Shown here: positions 1 to 8,488 of the stretch, one piece after another
Layout: each line of letters opens with the position of its first letter
Position numbering within the stretch: position 1 is the stretch's first letter
Origin: Arthrobacter sp. M4
Lineage (GTDB): Bacteria > Actinomycetota > Actinomycetes > Actinomycetales > Micrococcaceae
Assembly (NCBI RefSeq): GCF_020251205.1
Contig: NZ_JAIWYX010000024.1
Location: 1 to 45,512, forward strand
Direction of reading: 5' to 3'
Length of the DNA stretch: 45,512 nt
Position numbers and translations under genes: made by a program
Notes under the pieces: model-generated
What the model was told of the DNA's origin: nothing
The model's database searches: none
The model's input: the letters and a program-made list of their open reading frames with translations, nothing else

Positions 1-63
1 TCCAAACCACCCCCCTTCCCGAAGTACCTTCACCCTACGAGGAGGCACTGACATTTTTAGCCC

Positions 64-194
64 GCCACCGGAGGCGCTCCCTGTTGGGAGGTCCGGTTCG
101 CGGGGGAATAAGCGCGGAGCGATGAGCATGTTGGAAGGATCGTTTTTGGCTTCGCCACCGGCGGGCGCGCTCCCGGTGGGAGGCCCGCTTGGTG
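64..194. repeat. Two related GC-rich hairpins
   Basis: Two inverted repeats of similar design lie just downstream of the Gly-rich membrane protein gene that ends at 239. The first (67-97) pairs ACCGGA with TCCGGT around an inner CTCCC/GGGAG stem. The second (156-194) pairs CACC with GGTG, GCGGGC with GCCCGC and CTCCC with GGGAG. Both begin with the same GCCACCGG stretch. Neither is followed by a clear T-tract on the minus strand, so they are poor matches to intrinsic terminators; they may be a small repeated palindrome family. No convincing gene was seen in 1-238; the 61-codon minus-strand frame at 57-242 mainly reads through these hairpins. Confidence 0.5.
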
Positions 195-238
195 GTTGCG
201 GGAGCCTAGAGTTCCGTCGATCGGGTTGGAGAACCTGC

Positions 239-709
239 TCAAGGACCGGAAGGCGGGGTAGCTGCGCCGCCGCCGGCCGTTCCGCCGCCTCCGGCTCCGC
301 CGCCCGCCGCTCCGCCGGTAGCGGTGCCGCCGCCCGCTGTTCCTCCTGTTCCCGCCCCGAATCCGCTGTTCTGGGTCCCACGGGCACCGCGCGTGGGGGT
401 GCCCGTGGCTCCTTGGCCGTTCGTGGTGTCCGCTCCGTTGCCTTGGCCGCCTGTCCGAAGCTGGCTGAAGTTGCCACGGTTTCCGGCCTGACCAGGTGCC
501 AGGGCTTTCTGAACGAGTGCACCGCCAAATAATCCGGCCATCACTAAGACAGCGCAGGCCAAGATCTTGGTTGATTTTGCTGGCCGGTAGCGTTCCTTCG
601 GAATGAAGGGTTCCTCGTCAGCGGACGTGGGAGTAGTCTCCTCAGGGTGCCAAGCCAGGCCTACCTCGATCGGTACGGTCCCGTCTGTTTCGGCGTGTTC
701 GGAGTTCAT
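239..709 (-). CDS. Small Gly-rich single-pass membrane protein of the MacAB-like operon
   Basis: A protein of about 156 aa with no recognised family. It has a charged, acidic N-terminal segment of about 50 residues, one membrane segment (around ILACAVLVMAGLFGGALV), then a long tail made almost only of Gly, Ala and Thr. The ATG at 709 is preferred because GAGGAC lies upstream; an in-frame ATG at 754 would overlap the permease gene by 20 bases. It is the last gene of an operon with an ABC permease, an ATPase and a HlyD-type protein, and its tail resembles the Gly-rich C-terminus of that HlyD-type protein. An accessory role at the exporter is inferred from position only. Confidence 0.6.
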   Translation of the reverse strand: MNSEHAETDGTVPIEVGLAWHPEETTPTSADEEPFIPKERYRPAKSTKILACAVLVMAGLFGGALVQKALAPGQAGNRGNFSQLRTGGQGNGADTTNGQGATGTPTRGARGTQNSGFGAGTGGTAGGGTATGGAAGGGAGGGGTAGGGAATPPSGP

Positions 710-734
710 GGCGGTCGTCCTCGACTTTCTTGGT

Positions 735-1979
735 CTATTCATAGCGGAGGGCATCGATTGGGCGGAGCTTCGCGGCCTTGTTGGCGGGGTAGATACCGAA
801 CACCAGGCCGATGACCGCGGAAACAGTGAAACTCAGCCACACGGTCCAAGGTTGGACGTCCGGCACCACGCCCATGATGGGGAAGCTGCTAACCACATAG
901 CCCACAAGAATTCCCATGACGCCGCCGATAATGGAGATAATCAGCGACTCGACCAGGAACTGGCTCACGATGTTCCCGCGTGAAGCACCAATTGCCTTCC
1001 TAATGCCGATTTCCCGAGTCCGTTCGGTAACAGTCACCAGCATGATGTTCATGACTCCGATCCCACCAACCAGCAGGGAAATAGCCGCAACAGCTCCCAA
1101 GAGGATCGTTAGGGTCTGGGTTGTGGACGTCGCGGTCGTGAGAACCTGGGCCTGGTTGCGCACTTGATAGTCCCGCGTTGCAGCCGTGACATTGTGGCGT
1201 GCGTCCAGAATCATCTGGATCTCGTTCTGCGCCTGATTCATGACGTCTGCCGACTTAGCCTGCACCGCTATCGAGTTCAGGCTGGGGGCATAGCCAGTGA
1301 ACTTGTCCTGGGCGGCACCCAGCGGAACTATCACGACGTCGTCGGGGTCGTTGAGGCCAGTGGCCCCCTTTGCCGCCAGAACACCCGAGACCACGAAGTT
1401 CTGGCCATTTAGTGCGATGGTCTGGCCCACGGCGGAGCCTGAGTTGTTCCCGAAAAGGTCGGTTGCGACGGTGCGGCCTATGACTGCCGTTGCAGATGAC
1501 TCCTGCGCACTGGAGAACAGTTGTCCAACTTCCGCAGTGTTATTGGTAATGGAGAAGTACGCCGGAGTGCTGCCAACGAACGATGCCACCGCATGGCTTG
1601 CACCGCTGAAGGTCGCTGTAACGGCTTGCGCGGTGACAACCGGCGCCGTTTGTGCAACGTCAGGCGCCAGAACGGCATCGGTCAGGCTCTGCTCATCGGC
1701 GCTTGTCAGGTTGGTGTTGCGCGAGCGGTTTCCAGCCACCTGCTGGCCGGCGACTGCGCCAGTACGGCCGCCCACCGCCGTCGAACGGCTAACCGTCAGG
1801 ACATTGGTGCCGAGCTTGCCGATTTGGTCCTTGATGCTGTTGCTGGTTCCTGCCCCGACGGCAAGCAGGATGATGACCGCGGCGATGCCGATGAGTATCC
1901 CGAGCGTCGTGAGGAGCGAGCGGAGCTTGTTCGCCGTGACGCCCCTCATGGCAAACCGGGCCGACTCAATCAGGTTCAC
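735..1979 (-). CDS. MacB/FtsX-type ABC transporter permease
   Basis: A 414-aa protein with the MacB permease layout. There is one N-terminal membrane helix (LLTTLGILIGIAAVIILLAV), a large extracytoplasmic domain of about 230 residues, and three C-terminal helices. The family signatures GGIGVMNIMLVTVTERTREIGIRKAIGA and, at the end, PANKAAKLRPIDALRYE are typical of the FtsX fold. The start is GTG at 1979, which overlaps the TGA of the upstream ATPase by four bases (GTGA), indicating translational coupling. With the ATPase and the HlyD-type protein it should form a MacAB/YknXYZ-like mechanotransmission exporter. The substrate cannot be read from the sequence; antimicrobial peptides, lipids or macrolides are typical for the family. 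Confidence 0.9.
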   Translation of the reverse strand: MNLIESARFAMRGVTANKLRSLLTTLGILIGIAAVIILLAVGAGTSNSIKDQIGKLGTNVLTVSRSTAVGGRTGAVAGQQVAGNRSRNTNLTSADEQSLTDAVLAPDVAQTAPVVTAQAVTATFSGASHAVASFVGSTPAYFSITNNTAEVGQLFSSAQESSATAVIGRTVATDLFGNNSGSAVGQTIALNGQNFVVSGVLAAKGATGLNDPDDVVIVPLGAAQDKFTGYAPSLNSIAVQAKSADVMNQAQNEIQMILDARHNVTAATRDYQVRNQAQVLTTATSTTQTLTILLGAVAAISLLVGGIGVMNIMLVTVTERTREIGIRKAIGASRGNIVSQFLVESLIISIIGGVMGILVGYVVSSFPIMGVVPDVQPWTVWLSFTVSAVIGLVFGIYPANKAAKLRPIDALRYE

Positions 1980-2698
1980 ACGGCACCTCCGGATAAGGCC
2001 GCAGCGCGGGCTGTGTCTGAGATGATGCGACCGTCCTGCATACGCACCGTCCGGCTCGCCCGGGCGGCAACGTCCAATTCATGCGTGATCATCACAATGG
2101 TTCGGCCGCGGGCGTGGAGGGCGCTAAACAGGTCCAGGATCTCCGCCGATGAGTGGGAGTCCAGGGCTCCTGTGGGTTCGTCGGCCAGCAGCATCACCGG
2201 ATCGGTGACAAGGGCACGCGCGATTGCCACCCGCTGTTGCTGGCCGCCCGACAGTTGCGAAGGTTTGTGGCCGGCTCGCGCAGAAAGCCCGACGGCGTCC
2301 AGCGCCGCCAGTGCCCGCTGCTTCCGTTCGACGCGCCCGACTTTGGCATAAGCCAGCGGCATCGCTACGTTGTCTACGGCTTTGGTCCGGGGGATGAGGT
2401 TGAAGTTTTGGAAGACAAAACCGATCTTGCGGTTGCGGATCTGCGCCAGTTGGTATTCGTCCATGGAGGAGACATCCATCCCGTCCAGCTTGAACTCACC
2501 GTGGGTTGGCGCGTCCAGGCAACCGACGATGTTCATCATGGTGGACTTCCCGGATCCCGAAGCGCCAACAATTGCGACGAATTCTCCGCGCCTGATGTGG
2601 ATGCTCACACCGTCGAGGGCCGTTACCCGTGCCTCACCTTGTCCGTAGATCTTGCTTACGCCGCGCAGCGAAATGACGGGGATGTTGGAGCTAGCCAC
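1976..2698 (-). CDS. MacB/LolD-type ABC transporter ATPase
   Basis: A 240-aa nucleotide-binding subunit. The Walker A motif GASGSGKS is at residues 45-52, the signature LSGGQQQRVAIARAL follows, and the Walker B region reads LLADEPTGALD. The Q-loop FQNFNLIPRT matches the MacB/LolD family. I chose GTG at 2698 because the reading frame upstream is low-complexity Val/Ala/Gly sequence that is simply the HlyD gene's Gly-rich 3' end read in another frame. With this start the gene overlaps the HlyD stop by eight bases. It powers the permease encoded immediately downstream. Confidence 0.9.
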   Translation of the reverse strand: MASSNIPVISLRGVSKIYGQGEARVTALDGVSIHIRRGEFVAIVGASGSGKSTMMNIVGCLDAPTHGEFKLDGMDVSSMDEYQLAQIRNRKIGFVFQNFNLIPRTKAVDNVAMPLAYAKVGRVERKQRALAALDAVGLSARAGHKPSQLSGGQQQRVAIARALVTDPVMLLADEPTGALDSHSSAEILDLFSALHARGRTIVMITHELDVAARASRTVRMQDGRIISDTARAAALSGGAV

Positions 2699-4241
2699 GG
2701 CCGCCACCCGCGCCACCGGTGCCCCCGCCGAAACCACCCGTCCCGCCGAAACCACCTGTCCCGCCGAAACCACCCCTGTTGGTCCCTTGCCCGCCGGTCG
2801 TGGTGGTGCTGTTGTCAGCTGTCGATGAGACGGCAGGGAGCTCGATCTGGTCACCTTCGCTGAGCCCACTTAGAACCTGGCTCCTTCCGTTGGCGCTGAT
2901 CCCGGTCGTGACAGCGACTATTGAAGCCTGCCCATTGCGGACTACCGTCACGGTTTGGCGATTGCCCGTTGTAGTCACCGCCAGGGTGGGCACCAACAGT
3001 GCGCCGTCCGCCGTCGCGGTTGTTACTGAAAGGTTTGCGCTTTGCCCGAGGCGCAGCGCTGCCGGTGGGTTTGCGATGGAAACCGTCACCGGATAGCTGA
3101 CAACGTTGTTGTTGGTAGTCGCGTTCTGGGCGATGGCAATCACCTTGCCGGTCACTGGGCTCGCGGAGGAATCCTGCTTAAGTGCAGGGAAGCTGAATTC
3201 GGCGGTGTCGCCGACCTTCATGGACGCAATGTCCGCCTCGGCGAAATTCGCCACGACTTGGAGGCTCTTGGTGTCGCTGATGGTCACCAATCCGGTGGAC
3301 GAGCTCGACGACGACGCGGATGTCGCGGCGGCACCGCCGCTGCCGCCGCTGGATCCGGAAGAGCCAGTTGACGACGCCGATGACGATGACCCGGAGTTGC
3401 CGCCCACGACGGCGTTGACGGCAGTAACAGTTCCTGCCACCGGGGCACTGAGCGTGCACGACGCCAGGTTCTTTGTGGCCGTATCGACAGCGAGTTGCGC
3501 GCTGGTCACGTTGCTTGAGCTGACCGTCGCCGCCGAGTTCTGGGCGGCCACAAGTTGGTTTTGGGCACTGGCCAGCTGCTGCTTGTCCTTGAGCTGCTGC
3601 GAGGCTTGGTTGTTCTGGGCCTGGGTCAGGACTTGTTGATCTTTGGCGAGTTGTGCCTGCGCGGATGTCAGGGCAGCCTGGTACTGGTTGTTCGACGGAG
3701 CTGCATTGACGTTGTTCTGGGCAGTGGTCACCGAGGCAGTGTCCGTGTCCACCGCCTTTTGGGCCGCAGTGAGGCCGGCTGCTTGTTGGGCCGCATCCAG
3801 ATCTGCCGTCTGCTGGGCGTTGGCAACGCCTTGGCTGGCCGCCGTGACTTGGTTCGAAGCCGTTACCTGCTGCTGATTGGCCTGGGCCGTTGCCGCATCG
3901 AGCTGGGCCGTTGCCGCTGTCAGGGCATTCTGGGCATTCGTTGGGTCAATGGTCACCAGTGCCTGGCCAGCGGCCACCGATTGGCCGAGGGCTACAGAAA
4001 CGGCGGTGATTGGTCCCGAGCAGTTCTGCGCGTTGACAACCGTGGTGCTGGCAGCGGAGACATTGCCGTTTGCGGTGGCGACAGCCACCACGGATCCTTT
4101 GCTGACGGCCACGGTACGGACAGCTGATGCGGCCCGGTCCGGCGCCCCAAATGCTCCTGTGATCGTGGCAACCGTGCCGACGGTAAGCGACGCGAGAACG
4201 ACACCGAGGGCACTGTTGATGATGACGGTTTTCGTGTTCAC
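2691..4241 (-). CDS. HlyD/MacA-type membrane-fusion protein
   Basis: A 516-aa extracytoplasmic adaptor. It starts at GTG 4241 with an N-terminal anchor (VIINSALGVVLASLTVGTVA). A lipoyl-like half domain follows, then a long Ala/Gln-rich coiled-coil hairpin of about 150 residues, the second lipoyl half (LSAPVAGTVTAVNAVVGG), a Ser/Gly-rich linker, a beta-barrel domain and a Gly/Phe-rich tail. This order is that of MacA/YknX proteins. The Ser/Gly linker inserted after the second lipoyl half and the GGFGGT-repeat tail are unusual additions. It is the first gene of the four-gene exporter operon. In a Gram-positive cell it presumably works without an outer-membrane channel. Confidence 0.88.
   Translation of the reverse strand: MNTKTVIINSALGVVLASLTVGTVATITGAFGAPDRAASAVRTVAVSKGSVVAVATANGNVSAASTTVVNAQNCSGPITAVSVALGQSVAAGQALVTIDPTNAQNALTAATAQLDAATAQANQQQVTASNQVTAASQGVANAQQTADLDAAQQAAGLTAAQKAVDTDTASVTTAQNNVNAAPSNNQYQAALTSAQAQLAKDQQVLTQAQNNQASQQLKDKQQLASAQNQLVAAQNSAATVSSSNVTSAQLAVDTATKNLASCTLSAPVAGTVTAVNAVVGGNSGSSSSASSTGSSGSSGGSGGAAATSASSSSSSTGLVTISDTKSLQVVANFAEADIASMKVGDTAEFSFPALKQDSSASPVTGKVIAIAQNATTNNNVVSYPVTVSIANPPAALRLGQSANLSVTTATADGALLVPTLAVTTTGNRQTVTVVRNGQASIVAVTTGISANGRSQVLSGLSEGDQIELPAVSSTADNSTTTTGGQGTNRGGFGGTGGFGGTGGFGGGTGGAGGGRG
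2724..2777 (-). repeat. 18-bp tandem repeat encoding GGFGGT units
   Basis: Three consecutive copies of an 18-base unit (plus-strand form CCCGCCGAAACCACCYGT, the third slightly diverged) lie in frame in the 3' end of the HlyD-type gene. They encode the repeated Gly-Gly-Phe-Gly-Gly-Thr tail. Such a tract could change copy number by slippage. Confidence 0.85.
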
Positions 4242-4318
4242 GGACGAACCGTACGGTGGTCACCTATGAAAGTGCTGTGAAATTCCTTCTATGGGGATTT
4301 GCGTCGCAAGATGACGCG

Positions 4319-5251
4319 CTATTCGATACCGGCGAATAGCTCGTTCAGCTCAGCAGTCAGTTGCTTGCGGAGGGCAGGCTCGCCGATTTCCTTGCCGTCG
4401 ATGTGGTTCACCGGCGCTATGAGGCGAATCGAGGAAATCAACCACACTGCGTCGGCGTCGAACAGATCCTCCGGCACCAGCGGACCGTAACCGAGGTCCC
4501 AACCAGCCTTCTTCGCCGCTGCGAACAGCGCACCCTGGGAGGTGCCGGGCAGGATGCCGCTATCAAGCTGAGGCGTAATGAGGCGCTTAACGGTACTGCC
4601 GTCGTCGGACTTTTCCACATGGGCGAGCAGGACGGTTGAGGTGGGACCCTCCAGGACCCTGCCGTCGGAGGAGGTGAAAATGACGTCGTCGGCACCTTGT
4701 GAGTGGGCGTAGCGGAGTGCAGCCATGTTGACCGCATAGGACAGCGTTTTGGCTCCGAGCAACAGCCACGGAGCCCTCTCGCCGACCTCGGAGTCGTAGC
4801 CGCGGTCCAGCAAAATGACGTCGACGCCGGTCTCCCGCTGGCGCCGGCTGCCAGCCGGAGAGGGTGAAGCCTGGACCCAGCAGGTGGGGGTGGCGGAGCC
4901 TTCGACGCCGCGTGTCACCAGGAGTTTCACCACCACTTCGTCGTCGGCCGGGTTAGCGGCGGGGTGGGTTTCGCGGTAGGTCTCGACGGCGGTAGCAACC
5001 GCGCGGCGCCACTGCTCCTGTTCGGGGATAGTCAACGCCAAGGCGCGGGCCGAGGTGCCCAATCGGTTCAGGTGAGCCTGCAGCTTCCGAACGTGGCCGC
5101 CGACGGCGAGCAGTGACTCGAACACGCCGTCTCCGCGGGTCGCGCCCAGGTCCGTCGCCATGAGCTGGGGCTTGCTGGCGTCCGCGATGCGGCCATCGGG
5201 ATAGGCGGGATCCAGGAACACCAAGACTGAGGAGGCAACGGCAGAGGTCAT
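4319..5251 (-). CDS. pabC: Aminodeoxychorismate lyase (class IV aminotransferase)
   Basis: A 310-aa PLP enzyme of fold type IV. The N-terminal motif TRGDGVFESLL (about residues 38-48), the probable PLP lysine in GAKTLSYAVNMAA (K168) and the C-terminal ADDVIFTSSDGRVLEGPTSTVL region match the ADC lyase/branched-chain aminotransferase family. ADC lyase converts 4-amino-4-deoxychorismate to p-aminobenzoate and pyruvate in folate synthesis. The presence of a PabB-type enzyme about 3 kb away supports this choice over a D-amino acid or branched-chain aminotransferase, but sequence alone does not settle it. It is transcribed divergently from the cardiolipin synthase gene. Confidence 0.75.
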   Translation of the reverse strand: MTSAVASSVLVFLDPAYPDGRIADASKPQLMATDLGATRGDGVFESLLAVGGHVRKLQAHLNRLGTSARALALTIPEQEQWRRAVATAVETYRETHPAANPADDEVVVKLLVTRGVEGSATPTCWVQASPSPAGSRRQRETGVDVILLDRGYDSEVGERAPWLLLGAKTLSYAVNMAALRYAHSQGADDVIFTSSDGRVLEGPTSTVLLAHVEKSDDGSTVKRLITPQLDSGILPGTSQGALFAAAKKAGWDLGYGPLVPEDLFDADAVWLISSIRLIAPVNHIDGKEIGEPALRKQLTAELNELFAGIE

Positions 5252-5332
5252 GCTTCCAGCTTAGTGTGCGGGATAGGCTGTCCTCATGCGCCCGGCCGGA
5301 CCTGCCGGGCCGGTCGAATGGGGGTTTGATCT

Positions 5333-6808
5333 GTGCTGTGGCCGTTCCCGCTAGTGGGCACGCTGCCGACCTGGCTTGTCTTTGTGCTGGGTGTGATGGA
5401 CTTCGTGATCCGCATAGTGGCAGTTGGCGTCATTCCGGGAAATCGACGACCAACCACGGCCATGGCCTGGCTCCTGGGTATCTTCTTTGTGCCATCCGTT
5501 GGCCTGGTGCTTTTCCTTCTCTTCGGCAACTTTCGCCTTTCCCGGCGACGCCGCGAACAACAGCAACAGATCAACGACCGAGTCCGCGCCGGAACGGAAG
5601 GCCTGGCCACGGTACTCAGCAACTATTCCGGTCCTGAGTGGGTGAAATCGGCCAGTGAGCTCAACCAGCGGCTAGGGTCCCTTCCCATGGTCGACGGAAA
5701 CACGGTTGATCTCATCCCGGGGTACAACGAATCCATCAAAGCCATGACCGAGTCCATCCGCGGTGCCAGGCATTACGTCAACGCCGAGTTCTACATCATG
5801 AGCAGCGACCATGTCACGGACGAACTCATCCGCGAACTCGAGGCGGCAGCCGAGCGCGGCGTTGAGGTGCGGCTGCTCTACGACCACATTGGCACGCTTC
5901 GCATCCGGGGATATCGCAAGCTGGTCCACCGCCTCAAGTCCGGCAAAATCCAGTGGAAGCGGATGCTCCCGCTGCTGCCGATCCACGGCCAGTGGCGCCG
6001 CCCCGATCTACGGAATCACCGGAAAATCCTGGTCATCGACGGCGAAGTCGCCTTCACAGGCTCACAGAACCTGATAGAGCCCTTTTACAACAACCCGCGG
6101 CATCGCAAGGCGGGCCGAAGCTGGGTTGAGCTGATGGCGAGGCTGGAAGGCCCGGTGGTTGCGACGCTCAACGTCGTTTTCGCCACCGACTGGCTTAGCG
6201 AGACGGACGAATCACTGGAACACCAGCTGTACGTGCCCTCCGGCCCTAGGCAAGGCAGGGTTACAGCCCAAGTGGTGCCGAGCGGTCCCGGTTTCGTCAC
6301 GGAGAACAACCTCCGGCTCTTCAACACGCTGATCTACTCGGCGCAGCATCGCATCTCAGTTTGCAGCCCCTACTTCGTGCCGGACGATTCCCTTCTCTAC
6401 GCGATTACGACGGCGGCCCAGCGCGGCGTGGACGTGGAACTGTTCGTATCCGAGAAGGGCGACCAGTTCCTGGTGCACCATGCCCAGCGCTCATACTATG
6501 AAGCGCTGCTGGAGGCCGGCGTCCGGATCTATCTCTATGAGGCGCCCTACGTCCTCCACGCCAAGCACTTCACCATTGACGACGAAGTGGCCGTCCTCGG
6601 CTCCAGCAACATGGACATGCGCTCCTTCTCGCTGAACATGGAGGTCTCCGTGATGCTTTTGGGTGCCGAGATGGTTGGAGCCATGCGAGCCGTCGAATCC
6701 AGTTACCGCGAGTCGTCCCGGGAGCTCACGCTTCAGGACTGGCTACATCGCCCAGTTGCCGCGAAATACGTGGACAACGTCGCCCGTCTCACCGCCACCC
6801 TGCAATAA
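5333..6808 (+). CDS. cls: Cardiolipin synthase (phospholipase D superfamily)
   Basis: A 491-aa membrane enzyme that joins phosphatidylglycerol units to make cardiolipin. Two N-terminal membrane helices (about residues 5-65) precede two HKD catalytic motifs: HRKILVID with H229, K231 and D236, and HAKHFTID with H409, K411 and D416. Each is followed by the usual GSxN. Length and layout are those of bacterial ClsA-type enzymes. The GTG at 5333 follows a GGGGG stretch that can serve as ribosome site. It stands alone between the divergent pabC and the NCS1 permease. Confidence 0.9.
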   Translation: MLWPFPLVGTLPTWLVFVLGVMDFVIRIVAVGVIPGNRRPTTAMAWLLGIFFVPSVGLVLFLLFGNFRLSRRRREQQQQINDRVRAGTEGLATVLSNYSGPEWVKSASELNQRLGSLPMVDGNTVDLIPGYNESIKAMTESIRGARHYVNAEFYIMSSDHVTDELIRELEAAAERGVEVRLLYDHIGTLRIRGYRKLVHRLKSGKIQWKRMLPLLPIHGQWRRPDLRNHRKILVIDGEVAFTGSQNLIEPFYNNPRHRKAGRSWVELMARLEGPVVATLNVVFATDWLSETDESLEHQLYVPSGPRQGRVTAQVVPSGPGFVTENNLRLFNTLIYSAQHRISVCSPYFVPDDSLLYAITTAAQRGVDVELFVSEKGDQFLVHHAQRSYYEALLEAGVRIYLYEAPYVLHAKHFTIDDEVAVLGSSNMDMRSFSLNMEVSVMLLGAEMVGAMRAVESSYRESSRELTLQDWLHRPVAAKYVDNVARLTATLQ

Positions 6809-6910
6809 CCTCCCTGCGCGGGGCCATCATTCCATTGCGGGCGTAGGTCACCAGTGCCATAGTGAATTTCCTGGCGGTATTCGCCAAAAGCGCTCGTTTG
6901 GAGGCGTGCC

Positions 6911-8488
6911 ATGGGCCTGAAAGACGAAATTCCTGCGGCACCGCTCGGCGGCGTGGAAGTCCACCCGGAGCGGCTACGCATCGTGTCCGAGGGCAGAACG
7001 GTCAGCGACCGGCTCTGGAATGAAGATCTGGCACCTGCGCGCGAACGGAGATGGAACGTCCGGAGCCTTTTCGCGCTTTGGATGTGCGACGTCCACAGCA
7101 TCGCCGGCTATACCTTCGCCGCCGGTTTGTTCATCACCGGATTGGTCGGTTGGCAAGTCTTCCTGGCGCTGGTTGTAGGAATCACCGCGGTCTATTTCCT
7201 GATGAACTTCGCGGGCACGGCCGGGCAAAAGACAGGCGTGCCGTATCCCGTCCTCGCGCGAATGTCCTTCGGCCTGTTCGGAGCGAACCTTGCGGCCCTG
7301 ATCCGTGCCGTGATCGCCATTGCCTGGTATGGAATCCAGACCTGGCTGGCTTCGGAGGCAGTCTTGGTGCTCCTGTTCTCTATTTGGCCTAGCCTCGCCG
7401 AGCTCGACGATCCCGCGAAGAATCCGGAGTTCCTGGGCCTGACGCCGATCGGCTGGGCAGCATTCCTGGTGCTGTGGGCAGTCCAGCTGCTGGTGATCCG
7501 CCGCGGCATGGAGACTGTACGCCGATTCCAGGATTGGGCCGGGCCTGCCATTTGGGTGGCGATGTTCGCGCTGGCCATCTACATCGTGGTGCAGGCCGGT
7601 GACCGTTTCAGCCTGTCGATTCCTGGGGTGGCTCCCTTGGAGGGCCCTGCTGCAGTAAGCCAGTTCTTCTCCGCCATCGCCTTGACAATCACTTACTTCG
7701 CGGCCCTGCTGCTCAATTTCTGCGACTTCTCCCGCTTCGCGCCCGACCGCAAGACCATCCTGCGCGGCAACTTCTGGGGCCTGCCCGTGAATTTCATCGC
7801 CTTCGCCCTGGTCACGGTGGTGGTTACAGCCGGTGCGGCCTCCTACTTCACAGAGCGCGAATACCGGGGGCAAGAGATGTTCCAGGTCATCACGGACCCC
7901 GTGAACATCGTGAGGGCTATCAACGATCCATGGATCACGGGCATCGCGGCCGTCACCTTCGTGGTGGCGACCATCGGCATCAACGTGGTGGCCAACTTCG
8001 TGTCGGCTTCCTACGATCTTGCCAATGTGGCGCCCCACCGAATCAATTTCCGCCGCGGCGGACTCATCAGCGCCATCCTGGCCATAGTGATCCTGCCGTG
8101 GAACCTCTTCAACAGCCCCGTCGTCATCACCTACTTCCTGGGTGGACTCGGCGCCTTGCTGGGACCATTGTTTGGCGTGATCTTCACTGATTTCTTCCGG
8201 CTACGCCGCCAGCGCTTCAAGATTTCCGACCTCTACCACGAGGACGAACAGGGACACTACTACTACCGCCACGGCTGGAATCCAAAAGCACTTGCGGCGT
8301 TGATCCCAGCGGCGGTGGTGGCCGGAATGATCGCCCTGATACCCGGCCTGCAGACCATCCTGCCCGGCGGCGCAGGGCTTGGCCCTTACTCCTGGTTCGT
8401 CGGAGCGATCCTGTCAGCCACCATCTACTTCTTCCTAACGCGGAACGATCCGGGAATCCAGCGTGCTGTTGCCGAGGCTGACGCCTAA
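6911..8488 (+). CDS. NCS1-family nucleobase/hydantoin/allantoin permease
   Basis: A 525-aa transporter with about twelve membrane helices of the nucleobase:cation symporter-1 family. The N-terminal segment SDRLWNEDLAPARERRWNVRSLFALWMCDVHS and the GTAGQKTGVPYPVLARMSFG region are characteristic of bacterial uracil/allantoin/hydantoin permeases such as PucI and Mhp1. It imports a nucleobase or ureide driven by a cation gradient. The ATG follows GGAGG by six bases. No purine or hydantoin catabolic gene adjoins it, so the substrate is open. Its stop codon overlaps the end of the convergent PabB fusion gene. Confidence 0.85.
   Translation: MGLKDEIPAAPLGGVEVHPERLRIVSEGRTVSDRLWNEDLAPARERRWNVRSLFALWMCDVHSIAGYTFAAGLFITGLVGWQVFLALVVGITAVYFLMNFAGTAGQKTGVPYPVLARMSFGLFGANLAALIRAVIAIAWYGIQTWLASEAVLVLLFSIWPSLAELDDPAKNPEFLGLTPIGWAAFLVLWAVQLLVIRRGMETVRRFQDWAGPAIWVAMFALAIYIVVQAGDRFSLSIPGVAPLEGPAAVSQFFSAIALTITYFAALLLNFCDFSRFAPDRKTILRGNFWGLPVNFIAFALVTVVVTAGAASYFTEREYRGQEMFQVITDPVNIVRAINDPWITGIAAVTFVVATIGINVVANFVSASYDLANVAPHRINFRRGGLISAILAIVILPWNLFNSPVVITYFLGGLGALLGPLFGVIFTDFFRLRRQRFKISDLYHEDEQGHYYYRHGWNPKALAALIPAAVVAGMIALIPGLQTILPGGAGLGPYSWFVGAILSATIYFFLTRNDPGIQRAVAEADA

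Noticed and set aside
57..242. 61-codon minus-strand frame at the left edge
   Set aside because: It is made mostly of the two hairpin repeats and has no ribosome site or recognisable features.
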